From positions 1-64,000 of the forward strand of contig JAASSS010000001.1 in NCBI GenBank assembly GCA_021767745.1: a stretch of DNA of 64,000 nucleotides. The letters run 5' to 3'. This document shows, in pieces, positions 1-8,773 of this stretch. Origin of the DNA: Pseudomonadota bacterium (GTDB lineage Bacteria; Pseudomonadota; Gammaproteobacteria; UBA5335). Below the pieces are notes generated by a model. The model did not search any database. It saw only the letters and a list, made by a program, of their open reading frames with translations, and had not been told where the DNA came from. Position 1 is the first letter of the stretch; each line of letters starts with the position of its first letter. Made by a program: the position numbers and the translations under genes.

Positions 1-122
1 ACCGGCAGCAGCGCGTGAACCGTCTCCGAGGCGATATCCATGAACAGGCTGACCAGCCCGAGCGCCCAGATCTGCGCCGGCAGCCTGCCCGTCGTTCCCC
101 CCTGCTGCGTCGGTCCGTGCAT
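1..122 (-). CDS. MFS transporter, N-terminal fragment (cut by window start)
   Basis: Minus-strand frame starting at ATG 122 and still open at base 1. About 40 residues are visible: a short polar lead, then LPAQIWALGLVSLFMDIASE followed by TVHALLPV. This is the usual opening of the first transmembrane helix of a group of major facilitator superfamily (MFS) permeases, where an L-x-LVSLFMD-x-SSE-x-x-x-SLLPV pattern is common. It would be an inner-membrane permease; the substrate cannot be told. It is divergent from phoX and shares the repeat-containing control region with it. The family call rests on pattern memory of one helix only. Confidence 0.65.
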   Translation of the reverse strand, partial: MHGPTQQGGTTGRLPAQIWALGLVSLFMDIASETVHALLP

Positions 123-140
123 GCCGGCTCCTGCCGCTGC

Positions 141-188
141 CCTGCTGCCCTGCTGCCCTGCTGCCCTGCTGCCCTGCTGCCCTGCTGC
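141..188. repeat. Tandem octamer repeat, six perfect copies of CCTGCTGC
   Basis: Six head-to-tail perfect copies of the 8-bp unit CCTGCTGC, flanked by an imperfect copy on the left. The array lies between the divergent MFS start (122) and phoX start (342). A unit of 8 bp is not a multiple of three and perfect short tandem arrays are prone to slipped-strand mispairing, so copy number may vary and alter promoter spacing. Variation itself is inferred, not seen. Confidence 0.9.
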
Positions 189-238
189 CAGTGTGACGCC
201 GCGGGCGCCGGTTGCCCAAGCGGCGTCCGGGCACGTTG

Positions 239-256
239 GCGTCATCAAACCGTCAA
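239..256 (+). promoter_or_regulatory. Candidate PhoB-binding Pho box upstream of phoX
   Basis: GCGTCATCAAACCGTCAA reads as two 7-bp half-sites (GCGTCAT and CCGTCAA) separated by CAAA. The classical Pho box is CTGTCAT-N4-CTGTCAT, and this matches about 13 of 18 positions with the correct 11-bp periodicity. It lies about 85 bp upstream of the phoX start. A good -10 hexamer at the expected distance is not evident, so the site is a candidate only. Confidence 0.45.
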
Positions 257-341
257 ACTCGGCGCCGACGGCCGGCTTAGGCTGTTCCGCCATTCTCGAC
301 GTGGCGCTGCCGGGCGGCGCTCCACCGGCGCAGAGGCAGTG

Positions 342-2645
342 ATGCAAGAGCTATCCCGCCGCGATTTCCTCGCCTTTCTGGGCGCCGGCGCCACCGGCGC
401 CGCCCTTGGCGCACCCGGGCTGCTGCTGCGACCGGCCCGCGCCGGCCGGCCGGATGATGCCCCGCGCTTCACGCCGGTGCGCCTGCCACACCCGCTGACG
501 ATCTACACCGAACTGGCGAGCTGGCTGCCGAGCGGCCCCGACGGCGCCGGCCGGACGCTGCCTGCAGCCGCGCAGAGCGAGCTGGCGAGCTACGCGGTCA
601 TCGACGATGTGGTCGTGCCGCCGGAGTACGAGACATACGTGATCCTCTCCTGGGGCGATCGGGTCTACGCCAATCCGCACGACTACTGCGGCTACAACCA
701 CGACTGGACAGGCTTCGCCGCGCTGCGCGGCCGCCTGGACGGCTATCTGTTCGTGAATCACGAGTACGTGAGCTACCCGTGGGAGGACGCCTTCGCGGCG
801 GTGGTTGGCTTCACGCCCGAGTCGCCCCGGGAGGCGGCCGGCGAGGCGCTCTACAACGTCGGCGGCTCGCTGGTGCGCATCCGCCGTACGCTGCAGGATC
901 CGCAGTACCGCGTGGTCGGTCGCGATCCAGCCAACCGGCGCTACCACGGCCTGTCGGGCCTGGCGATCAATGCCGACGTCGGCGGCGTGACGCGCTGGGG
1001 ACCGCGCCCGCATCAGGAGGGGGACGCGGCGTATTTCGTCGGCACCGGCCCGGCGGCGCGCGAGGTGTTCGCGGCGGTCGATGGCGATGGCCTCGGCAAC
1101 CGGATCATCGGCACGCAGGCGAACTGCTCGGGCGGCATGACGCCGTGGAACAGCTTCATGTCGGCGGAGGAGAATTTTCAGTCCGCGGTGACCGAGGCCG
1201 TGCTGCCAACGGGCATACAGGTCGGCTATCTGCCGGACAGCGTCGGCGCACGCTTTGGCCTTGCCGGCGAGAAATACGGCTGGATGGTGGAGATCGATCC
1301 GGCGCGCATGAACGATCCGGCCTATCGGCCGAAGAAGCACACCGCCCTTGGCCGCTTTCGCCACGAGAACATCGCCCTGCGCGCCTGCCACGGCCGCAGG
1401 CTCGTTGCCTACATGGGCGATGACCGGCGCGGCGGCCACACCTGGAAGTTCGTCAGCCACGGCTGCTACGACCAATACGCCGGCAGCGCCAATTCCGCCC
1501 TGCTGGAAGCGGGCACGCTCCACGTCGCCCGCTATCACGCCGATGGCACCGGCGAATGGATTCCGATCGAGCCGGGCACGCGGACGGTGCCAAACGTGCC
1601 GAGCGAACTGACCGCGCGCCAGCTCGCGCTGAGTGGCCGAATCGATCGTGGCGGGCTGGTGAAGCTGCCGCGCCGGGCGGGGCTGGCCGGTGCCGACGCG
1701 GATGGCGGCACGATCGACGTCACCGTCGACAACGAGGCAGAGGTGCTGGCGGCCTATCGCGGCAAGCGCCTCGCCGATTTCTACGACAGCCTCGGCGCGG
1801 CGCTGGTGGACTGCTTCCCGGTGGGGAACCTCGTCGGCGGCACACCGACTGCCCGCCCCGAGGACATCGAGGTCCATCCCCACACCAACGCCGTGTTCAT
1901 CGCCTACACCGACGGTGTGCCGGGCGATGACGGCTACCCGGACTCGCGCATCTTCACGGTGCAGAAGTACACCGCTGCCATCGACGAGGCCCAGCCGAGC
2001 GGCGGGCTCTACAAGATCATCGAACGATCGGCCGACGGTACCGGACGCTCCTTCCGCTGGGAGCGGTTCGTCAAGGGTGGGGAGGCCGGGGCCGAAGACG
2101 GTGCGGGCTTCGCCAACGTCGACAACCTCGCCTTCGATCGGGCCGGCAACCTCTGGGGCGTCACCGACATGTCCACCAGCCACCACAACGGCTTCACGAC
2201 CGGCGCGGATCCGGGCCTGCGCACCATCGACCACGGCGGTACCGAGGCGGCCGACCAGCTGGTCGGTGTGTTCGGCAACAACTGGCTGTTTCACGTGCCG
2301 AGCCAGGGTGAACTCGCCGGGCAGATCGTGCCCTTCGCCTACGGCCCCGTCCGCTGCGAGCTGACCGGCCCGACCTTCATCGGCGACACGCTGATCCTCT
2401 CCGTGCAGCATCCCGGCGAGGACATGCCCATCACCGAGACGGCGCCCGCGACGCTGACACGCTCGGTCGAACTGCTGACGCTGAGGGGCGAGGCGGTGTT
2501 CGAGCAGCAGCGCACCGTGCCCTACACCAGCCAGTGGCCGCGCCGCATCAACGGCACGACCGCCGGCGGCGTGACGACGGCCCTGCCGCAACCGGCCACG
2601 ATCGGCATTCGCCGACGCGACGGCCAGGGCCTGGACTTCCTCTAG
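342..2645 (+). CDS. phoX: PhoX-type alkaline phosphatase (DUF839), Tat-exported
   Basis: 767-residue protein of the PhoX/DUF839 family. Known members are Ca/Fe-dependent periplasmic phosphomonoesterases that release phosphate from organic esters. A twin-arginine signal is visible at residues 5-12 (SRRDFLAF), followed by a hydrophobic Ala/Gly/Leu stretch and a likely cut after the RPARA at about 34. Family-like segments include LFVNHEY near 135 and the NLWGVTD block near 600. ATG 342 is chosen because it places the Tat motif at the N-terminus; GTG 339 is an in-frame alternative. The frame stays open upstream to base 15 through the octamer array, but that part has no signal-like or conserved sequence. 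A candidate Pho box at 239 suggests phosphate-starvation control. Confidence 0.88.
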   Translation: MQELSRRDFLAFLGAGATGAALGAPGLLLRPARAGRPDDAPRFTPVRLPHPLTIYTELASWLPSGPDGAGRTLPAAAQSELASYAVIDDVVVPPEYETYVILSWGDRVYANPHDYCGYNHDWTGFAALRGRLDGYLFVNHEYVSYPWEDAFAAVVGFTPESPREAAGEALYNVGGSLVRIRRTLQDPQYRVVGRDPANRRYHGLSGLAINADVGGVTRWGPRPHQEGDAAYFVGTGPAAREVFAAVDGDGLGNRIIGTQANCSGGMTPWNSFMSAEENFQSAVTEAVLPTGIQVGYLPDSVGARFGLAGEKYGWMVEIDPARMNDPAYRPKKHTALGRFRHENIALRACHGRRLVAYMGDDRRGGHTWKFVSHGCYDQYAGSANSALLEAGTLHVARYHADGTGEWIPIEPGTRTVPNVPSELTARQLALSGRIDRGGLVKLPRRAGLAGADADGGTIDVTVDNEAEVLAAYRGKRLADFYDSLGAALVDCFPVGNLVGGTPTARPEDIEVHPHTNAVFIAYTDGVPGDDGYPDSRIFTVQKYTAAIDEAQPSGGLYKIIERSADGTGRSFRWERFVKGGEAGAEDGAGFANVDNLAFDRAGNLWGVTDMSTSHHNGFTTGADPGLRTIDHGGTEAADQLVGVFGNNWLFHVPSQGELAGQIVPFAYGPVRCELTGPTFIGDTLILSVQHPGEDMPITETAPATLTRSVELLTLRGEAVFEQQRTVPYTSQWPRRINGTTAGGVTTALPQPATIGIRRRDGQGLDFL

Positions 2646-2736
2646 CGCCCCCACGAGGCCTGGCGGTTACGCCGGGCCCGCTGCCCGAGTCCGACCCGGC
2701 CCCGCCTGCGCGGCGCCTCGCCCGTCGATCGGCGCC

Positions 2737-4413
2737 TCAGCCATCGGTGAGGCAGCCTTCGCTGGCCGGCCCCACGGTGCGGGCATAGCGGCGCAGGCAG
2801 CCGGCCCGAACGGTGCTCGCCGGGGCCCGCCAGCGCGCCTGGCGCGCCTCCCGCTCCGCCGCGGGCACGAGCCAGTCCAGCCGCCCGGCGGCGAGATCGA
2901 TGCGCAAGCAGTCGCCATCGGCCACCAGCGCCAGCGGCCCGCCGAGCTGCGCCTCGGGTGTCACGTGCCCGACCAGCAGCCCGTGCGAGCCGCCCGAGAA
3001 ACGGCCATCGGTTATCAAGGCGACGGTCTCACCGAATCCGGCGCCCACCAGCGCGGCCGTGGCACTGAGCATCTCAGGCATACCCGGGCCACCGACTGGA
3101 CCCTGATAGCGGATCACCACGACCGAGCCGGCCGCGATGCGCCCCGCGGTCAGCGCCTCCAGTACCGCCGCCTCGGTATCGAACACGTGCGCCGGGCCGG
3201 TGAAGCAGGCCGTAGGTGCAAAGGCGGTCTTGGCCACGGCGCCCGCCGGCGCCAGGTCACCATGGAGCACCCGGATATGCCCCTGCGGCTGCAGCGGCCG
3301 GGTGAGCGGGCGGATGACCTCCTGGCCGGGGTTCAGCGCCGGCAGCTCGGCCAGGCTCGCCGCCAGCGTACGGCCGGTGATGGTGAGGCAATCACCATCC
3401 AGCAGGTCAGCCGCAAGCAGATACCGGAACAGTGCCGGAGAGCCGCCGGCGGCGTGCAAGTCCGCCATGAGGTAACGACCGCTCGGCTTCATGTCCGCCA
3501 GCCGCGGCACCCGTTCGCTCGCGGCCTGCACGTCCGCCAATGTCAGCGGCACGCCGACGGCGCGGGCCAGCGCCAGCAGATGCAGCACGGCGTTGGTCGA
3601 GCCGCCAGTGACCATGACGACGACCAGGGCATTCTCGAACGCCGCCCGTGTCAATAATCGCGAAGGACGCAGATCCAGCGCCATCGCCTGATGGAGGGTG
3701 GGCCCGGCTTGCCGGCATTCGGCCTGCTTCGCCTCGCTGAGGGCCGGCGCACTGGCGCTGTATGGCAGGGCCAGTCCCATCACCTCGATAACCAGCGCCA
3801 TGGTGCTGGCGGTATACATGCCGCCGCAGGCGCCAGCACCCGGGCAAGCGTGACGAATGATCTCGGCCTGACGTTGCGCGTCGAGGCGCCCGGCGAGGCG
3901 CTCGCCGCACGACTGGAAGGCCGAGATCACGTCGATCGTCTCGCCGCCCAGCCGGCCCGGCGCGATCGTGCCACCAAACACCACCAGTGCGGGGCGATCG
4001 AGACGCGCAATTGCCAGCAGCGCACCCGGTAGATTCTTGTCGCAGCCGGGCACTGCGATGAGCCCGTCGTAGCCGTGCGCCGCTACAAGCGTCTCCAGTG
4101 ACTCGGCGATCAGCTCGCGTGAGGGCAGCGAGTAGCGCATACCTGCACTGCCCATGGCGATGGCATCGTTCACGCCGGGGGTCGCGGCGCGAAAGGCCAC
4201 CATCCCCGTGGCCTGCACGCCTGCCTTGATCGTAGCGGCCAGCGCCAGCGTGTGCAGGTTACACGTGCTGCCCTCATACCACACCGGCGCGATCGCCACC
4301 TGTGGTTTGTCCAGATCGGCCGGCGCAAGGCCCGCGCCATGCAGGATTGCCTGCGCAGCAGCGCGTGCCGGCGGCTGCGTGACGTGCCTGCTGTAGCGGT
4401 TGAGATCGGTCAT
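2737..4413 (-). CDS. IlvD/Edd family dehydratase (dihydroxy-acid dehydratase-like)
   Basis: 558-residue Fe-S dehydratase of the IlvD/Edd family, which removes water from dihydroxy acids or sugar acids. The three cluster-binding cysteines are visible: C51 (GSTCNLHT), C124 (PGCDKNLPG) and C196 ([12 protein letters not shown]). The block [15 protein letters not shown] near 91-105 is also characteristic. ATG 4413 is the first start giving a family-like N-terminus. It stands alone, divergent from a LysR regulator, with no other branched-chain amino acid gene nearby. This suggests a catabolic or paralogous dehydratase (sugar-acid type) as readily as biosynthetic IlvD; substrate not decidable here. 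Confidence 0.85.
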   Translation of the reverse strand: MTDLNRYSRHVTQPPARAAAQAILHGAGLAPADLDKPQVAIAPVWYEGSTCNLHTLALAATIKAGVQATGMVAFRAATPGVNDAIAMGSAGMRYSLPSRELIAESLETLVAAHGYDGLIAVPGCDKNLPGALLAIARLDRPALVVFGGTIAPGRLGGETIDVISAFQSCGERLAGRLDAQRQAEIIRHACPGAGACGGMYTASTMALVIEVMGLALPYSASAPALSEAKQAECRQAGPTLHQAMALDLRPSRLLTRAAFENALVVVMVTGGSTNAVLHLLALARAVGVPLTLADVQAASERVPRLADMKPSGRYLMADLHAAGGSPALFRYLLAADLLDGDCLTITGRTLAASLAELPALNPGQEVIRPLTRPLQPQGHIRVLHGDLAPAGAVAKTAFAPTACFTGPAHVFDTEAAVLEALTAGRIAAGSVVVIRYQGPVGGPGMPEMLSATAALVGAGFGETVALITDGRFSGGSHGLLVGHVTPEAQLGGPLALVADGDCLRIDLAAGRLDWLVPAAEREARQARWRAPASTVRAGCLRRYARTVGPASEGCLTDG

Positions 4414-4471
4414 CGCACAGTCCTGTCCAGAGCAACGATGTGGATCAGCATCGGCGCGCCGCACGATACCG

Positions 4472-4486
4472 TCCAATACCATTGGA
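4472..4486. promoter_or_regulatory. Perfect palindrome in the dehydratase/lysR divergent region
   Basis: TCCAAT-ACC-ATTGGA, a perfect 6+6 inverted repeat with a 3-bp centre, 25 bp upstream of the lysR start and 59 bp upstream of the dehydratase start. The interval (4414-4510) is locally AT-richer than its surroundings. A LysR-type protein usually binds dyads in exactly this position, so this is the best candidate operator. The binding partner is inferred from gene arrangement. Confidence 0.5.
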
Positions 4487-4510
4487 AGCCTGCTTCGATA
4501 CTATTTGGGT

Positions 4511-5413
4511 ATGGCCATGTTCGATCTGCGCCAGCTGCGCTACTTCGTTGCGGTCGCCGAAGCCGGCCACGTTGGCCGAGCCGCCGAGCGACTGCATCTC
4601 TCCCAGCCACCGCTTAGCCGGCAGATCCGGCAGCTCGAGGCCAATCTGGGCGTGAGTCTGTTTCACCGGCACGCCCGCGGTGTGTCGCTGACCGAGGCCG
4701 GCGAGCGCCTGCTGCTGGACGCACAGGACCTCTTGGCGGCAGCCGAGGCGGCGGCAACGACGGCGCAGCGCACCGCTCGGGGTGAGCTCGGTCGGCTGCG
4801 GCTGGGCTTTGCGAGTACGGCGCTCTACAGCATTCTGCCGGCGCTGGTTCGGCGGCTGGGGGAAGGGCTGCCGGCGGTGACGCTGGAACTGCGCGAACTC
4901 ACTGCCGAACAGCAGTTCCACGCGCTCGCGGGTGGCACGCTGGATGCCGGCATCGTCATCTGCGCCGACCCACCGGCACCGCTGGACCGACTGCCATTGC
5001 TGGCCGAACCCTTGGTGGCCTGCCTGCCGGCGCAGCATCCGCTGGCGGCGCCCGCCGGTACGACGCCGCTGCCACTCGCCGCGCTGCGCGACGAACCCTT
5101 CATCCTGTTTCCGCGCGTCCAGGCCCCGGCGCTGCACGATCGGATTCTGGCTTTGGGCCAGCAGGCCGGCTTCACTCCGCGTCTGGGGCAACAAGGGGTG
5201 CAGATGCAGACGATCGTGGGGCTGGTGTCGGCCGGGCTCGGGGTGGCGTTGGTGCCGGCAAGCATGGCCGGGCTACGTCGGCCGGGGGTCTGCTATCGCG
5301 CGATCGAGCCGGCCGGTCTAGACCTGCCGACCGAACTGGTTTGGCAACCGGCGGGGTTACGCCCGGTCACGGCGCGGTTGATCGAACTGGCGCGGGCGGC
5401 GGTGGCCGGGTAG
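4511..5413 (+). CDS. LysR-type transcriptional regulator
   Basis: About 300 residues. An N-terminal winged helix-turn-helix (residues 4-62, with AAERLHLSQPPLSRQIRQLE as recognition region) is followed by an alpha/beta effector-binding domain from about 90 to the end, the standard LysR length and order. ATG 4511 and ATG 4517 are both possible; no strong ribosome site distinguishes them. It is transcribed away from the IlvD/Edd-family dehydratase, the usual arrangement when a LysR protein controls its neighbour. The co-inducer is unknown, and the HTH resembles the CbbR/BenM-like group only in general terms. Confidence 0.92.
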   Translation: MAMFDLRQLRYFVAVAEAGHVGRAAERLHLSQPPLSRQIRQLEANLGVSLFHRHARGVSLTEAGERLLLDAQDLLAAAEAAATTAQRTARGELGRLRLGFASTALYSILPALVRRLGEGLPAVTLELRELTAEQQFHALAGGTLDAGIVICADPPAPLDRLPLLAEPLVACLPAQHPLAAPAGTTPLPLAALRDEPFILFPRVQAPALHDRILALGQQAGFTPRLGQQGVQMQTIVGLVSAGLGVALVPASMAGLRRPGVCYRAIEPAGLDLPTELVWQPAGLRPVTARLIELARAAVAG

Positions 5414-5521
5414 CTGCCGAGGGGTGAGGCGGTCGGCCCCGCCGGCGATCCTGGCTGCGAATCGCCGGCGCAGGGCATCAGGAGGGGCAGCCGGCGCGCA
5501 GGCCGGCAGCGCCGCGCGGGC

Positions 5522-6556
5522 CTACATGACCTCGGCGCCCGGCACCCGATCGCGCTGCTGGCGATCCAGCATCCAGCCGGGATATTCCGGCGCGAGCGCC
5601 GAGGCGGCATCGATGCGCTCGATGTCGTCCGGCTCGAGCGCGACGTCCACGGCCGCGAGGTTGCCGTGCAACTGCGCCGGCGTGCGTGCACCGATGATCA
5701 CGCTGGTGACGCCGGGGCGCTGCGTCAACCACTTCAACGCCACCTGCGCGATGCTGGCGCCACGCGCCTCGGCCACCTGCGCCAGCGCCTCGATCACCTC
5801 GAAGGCGCGCGCCTTGTCCACCGGCGGGAAGTCGAAGCTCTGCCGGCGCGTCGGCTCGCTCGGCGCCTGGTCGCGCCGATACTTGCCCGAGAGCAGCCCG
5901 CCGGCCAACGGGCTCCACGGCAGGATGGACAGCCCTTGATCCTGCGCCATCGGCACCACCTCACGTTCCAGGTCGCGCGCCGCGGCCGAATAGAACATCT
6001 GCACCGACTGGAACCGGTTCCAGCCCATGCGACGGCTGATCTCCAGCGCCTTCATCGTCTGCCAGGCGGCGAAGTTGCACAGCCCGAGATAACGCACCTT
6101 GCCCTGGGTGACGGCGTCTTCCAGCGCCCGCAGCGTCTCCTCCAGCGGGGTCAGATGGTCGAAGCCGTGCACCTGATAGAGGTCGATGTGCTCGACCTGC
6201 AGCCGCTCGAGGCTGCGATCCAGCTCGTTCAGGATGTGATGCCGGGTGAGGCCGACATCGTTCGGCCCGGCACCCATCCGCCCGCGCACCTTCGTCGCCA
6301 GCACCCAGCGGTGCCGCGGGATGCCGCTCTCGCGCAGCGCCTTGCCGAGCAGCTGCTCGGATTCGCCCTGATGATAGATGTTGGCGGTGTCGATGAAGTT
6401 GACGCCGGCCTCGTGCGCCGTGCGCAGAAAGTCGGTCACGGCCTCGCCACCGACCTCGCCGATGGCCTTCCAGAAGCCCTGGCTCCCGAAGGTCATGGTG
6501 CCGAGGCACAGCTCGGAGACGTACAGGCCGGTCTGGCCCAACAGGCGATATTCCAT
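5522..6556 (-). CDS. Aldo/keto reductase
   Basis: 344-residue NADPH-dependent oxidoreductase with the aldo/keto reductase TIM barrel. The catalytic tetrad is intact: D56 and Y61 (NFIDTANIY), K89 (LATKV) and H130 (YQVHGFD). The cofactor-binding end is visible as WSPLAGGLLSGKY and VIIGARTPAQL. Length and the loop between strands match the YajO/Tas-like branch of AKRs with broad aldehyde/ketone specificity. It follows the lysR gene convergently, with about 110 bp between the stops. Physiological substrate unknown. Confidence 0.92.
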   Translation of the reverse strand: MEYRLLGQTGLYVSELCLGTMTFGSQGFWKAIGEVGGEAVTDFLRTAHEAGVNFIDTANIYHQGESEQLLGKALRESGIPRHRWVLATKVRGRMGAGPNDVGLTRHHILNELDRSLERLQVEHIDLYQVHGFDHLTPLEETLRALEDAVTQGKVRYLGLCNFAAWQTMKALEISRRMGWNRFQSVQMFYSAAARDLEREVVPMAQDQGLSILPWSPLAGGLLSGKYRRDQAPSEPTRRQSFDFPPVDKARAFEVIEALAQVAEARGASIAQVALKWLTQRPGVTSVIIGARTPAQLHGNLAAVDVALEPDDIERIDAASALAPEYPGWMLDRQQRDRVPGAEVM

Positions 6557-6649
6557 GGTTTCTCGCTCCCTGATGGTGGTGCAGGCAGCGCGTGGCGCGC
6601 ACCGCGATGCAAGGAGGGGTTCAGACGCCGGCGGCCCCCGCCCGTTCCC

Positions 6650-8017
6650 TCAACCCGCAGCCCGCACTGCGCGCAGCGCCTCGGCCGCGCGCCACAGCTG
6701 CGACAGTTGCGCCACCGGGCGTGCCGCGGCACGGCGCTGCCGGGCCGGCCGCGCCGCGATGGCGAAGCGATCGACCTCGACCGGTTCGGCGCCATCGCTG
6801 GCGAGGGTGCGCCCCACGAGCGTCAGGCCGTCGAGCTCGTACTCGGTGAAGCAGTAGCGCGGCGGATCCAGCACGAAGGCCGACCAGGGCTGCACCGGCC
6901 GGCTGATCTGGCGCAGCGACTGGCCGCCACAGCCGTTGATGATCTGCACATAGCCGCGCCGGGTGTCCGGCCGGCCGAAGGCCATCGGCTGCGAGCGCTG
7001 GTAGAAGTGATCGTGCCCCGCCATCACCAGGTCGACGCGATGGCGCACCAGCAGCGGCTCTTCCAACAGCACCAGCGTGGGATCGTTCGGCTCCCGGCCG
7101 AGCTGATCGGTCCACAGCGTGAAGTGCTGCAGCACCACGATGAAGTCCAGCTCGCCACGGGCACGGCGGGCGGCGGCATCGGCCAGGTCCTCGGCCGCGA
7201 AACGAAGCTCTTCGAGCAACAGATCGCGATCGGCAGCGAACAGGGCGCCGGCGGTGAGGGCGAGGAAGTGCACCCGCCCGAGGTCGAAGGCGTAGTAGCT
7301 GCCCGCCCCCGGCTGGCGCAGGCGTGCGCGGTAGGCCCGGCTGCCCCAGAAGATGTCCTCGTGCTCGTGGTTGCCCGGCACCGTCATCACCGGCACGCTC
7401 GCCGCCAGCGGCGCAAGCTGATCGAACCAGGTATCCCACACCGGCTGCGTGCCGTTGGCGTAGCTCAGGTCGCCGGCGATGAAGTGCACATCCGGCGCCC
7501 GCGCCCGCACGGCCGCGGTATTGGCCACGCTGTGCGCGGTGATGCCGTGATCACCGAAGTGGGTGAAGCGCAGGCGCGTCCCGCGCGGCCAGCCGGCGAG
7601 CTCTCCCGGGGCGGCGGCATGGCGCGCCAGCAGCGGCGCATCGCCGGCCGGCGCGGCCAGACCCGCCTGATAGCGCACCGGCGCGCCCGGCGGCGCGGGA
7701 ATGGCCGCGTGATGCACCCAGCCCCGCCGCCCAGGCAGCCGTTGCGTCTGCGCGCCGACGCGCTGCCACGCTGCCACGCCGGTCTGATAGGCCAGCGCAT
7801 GGCGGCCGGGCAGCAGATCATCCGTGAACCAGGTGACGGTGCGCTGCGAGGCCAGCCGATCGGTATAGCTGGCATGGATGCCACGCGGGGCGAGCCCGGC
7901 CAGTGGAGCGGCCGCGGCCGGAGCCAGCGCCAGCAGCGGTGCGCCCAGCAGGGCACCGGCACCGGCCATGCCGCCGCGCAGCAGGCGGCGGCGGGTGGGA
8001 TCGATCGGTGACGCCAT
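6650..8017 (-). CDS. Purple acid phosphatase-like metallophosphoesterase, Tat-exported
   Basis: 455 residues. A Tat-type leader (RRRLLRGG at 9-16, then an Ala/Leu-rich core) precedes an N-terminal fibronectin-like domain (about 45-145) and a calcineurin-like catalytic domain. Metal-ligand motifs appear in order: FGDHG (154-158), GDLSY (182-186), GNHE (215-218) and GHDH (334-337). That order and the N-terminal domain match purple acid phosphatases. It likely hydrolyses phosphomonoesters in the periplasm, paralleling PhoX at the left of the window and served by the Tat system encoded at 39.6-41.0 kb. Transcribed toward the aldo/keto reductase, 93 bp upstream of it; operon uncertain. Confidence 0.85.
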   Translation of the reverse strand: MASPIDPTRRRLLRGGMAGAGALLGAPLLALAPAAAAPLAGLAPRGIHASYTDRLASQRTVTWFTDDLLPGRHALAYQTGVAAWQRVGAQTQRLPGRRGWVHHAAIPAPPGAPVRYQAGLAAPAGDAPLLARHAAAPGELAGWPRGTRLRFTHFGDHGITAHSVANTAAVRARAPDVHFIAGDLSYANGTQPVWDTWFDQLAPLAASVPVMTVPGNHEHEDIFWGSRAYRARLRQPGAGSYYAFDLGRVHFLALTAGALFAADRDLLLEELRFAAEDLADAAARRARGELDFIVVLQHFTLWTDQLGREPNDPTLVLLEEPLLVRHRVDLVMAGHDHFYQRSQPMAFGRPDTRRGYVQIINGCGGQSLRQISRPVQPWSAFVLDPPRYCFTEYELDGLTLVGRTLASDGAEPVEVDRFAIAARPARQRRAAARPVAQLSQLWRAAEALRAVRAAG

Positions 8018-8091
8018 GTCGGTCTCCGGCGAGAACGGCTGGCGACAGCCTGACGCGGTGCGATGTCCGCGCGATGACAGCCGGCGATCGG

Positions 8092-8601
8092 CTAGTCGAG
8101 CACCTCACCGTTGATGACGACGCGCACGTTGCGCTCGTCCAGCAGCTGCGCCAGCGGGCCGGCCGGCGCGGCTGCCGGCGCCTCGGGCTCGGGCGCCGGC
8201 GGCTCGTCGTCGTCCTGTCGACGACGGCGATCGCCGGCATCGTCATCGTCGTCGTCCAGGAAGGCTTCGGCGAAGACATAGACGCCGGCCGCCGTCAGGG
8301 CGAGTGGCACGGCGATGCGGGCGCCATCCTGCCAGCTCGGCGTGAACGCCAGCCGGTACAGCGAGGGCTGCTCGCCGCTGCCGAACAGGGTGAGCCTGCC
8401 GGCGCTGCGGGCGACATCGGCATTCGTGCCGGTAACCAGATCGAGCCGCTGACGCCCCTCGTGGGCAGCCGGCGTCAGCACATAGCTCAGCCCGACGAAG
8501 CGTTCTGCCTCGCCGAGCTCGCCCATCGCAGCCAGCGGCCACGCCATCGGCAGGACGCCCAGCACGCCCGCCACCATCAGCCCGCATCCGCTACGCGCCA
8601 T
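8092..8601 (-). CDS. Secreted or membrane-anchored hypothetical protein with Asp tract
   Basis: 169 residues, not recognised. A signal-like N-terminus (hydrophobic core about residues 6-25) is followed by a soluble segment, a second hydrophobic stretch near 95-112, then a run of six Asp, an RRRRQDDDEPP charged segment, a Pro/Ala-rich linker and a short conserved-looking tail NVRVVINGEVLD. ATG 8601 is preceded by a strong purine ribosome site (AGGGAGG). The reading frame extends upstream to 8751 but that part is Arg/Gly-rich and unlikely to be translated. The topology suggests an envelope protein. It is 74 bp upstream of the purple-acid-phosphatase gene. Confidence 0.6.
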   Translation of the reverse strand: MARSGCGLMVAGVLGVLPMAWPLAAMGELGEAERFVGLSYVLTPAAHEGRQRLDLVTGTNADVARSAGRLTLFGSGEQPSLYRLAFTPSWQDGARIAVPLALTAAGVYVFAEAFLDDDDDDAGDRRRRQDDDEPPAPEPEAPAAAPAGPLAQLLDERNVRVVINGEVLD

Positions 8602-8773
8602 TCCCGCCTCCCTGTTCGCTCCGATGCATCCCTCTGGCCCAGCGCCGGCACTGCCTCGGCCCCGACCCGGCCGACGCTCAACCTGCCGGGCGGATGGAGC
8701 GGGCGCAACCCTGCCAGCGCACCATGCCGGACGGGTATGGCGCCGCCGCACGGATCGGGCCCGGCGGCGCGGC

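Noticed and set aside
15-341. In-frame upstream extension of phoX through the octamer array
   Set aside because: The extension is Cys/Pro/Leu repeat-derived, crosses the start of the divergent MFS gene, and would bury the Tat signal more than 100 residues from the N-terminus.
5666-8011. 781-codon plus-strand frame across the aldo/keto reductase and phosphatase genes
   Set aside because: It spans two recognisable minus-strand genes and the gap between them and has no domain.
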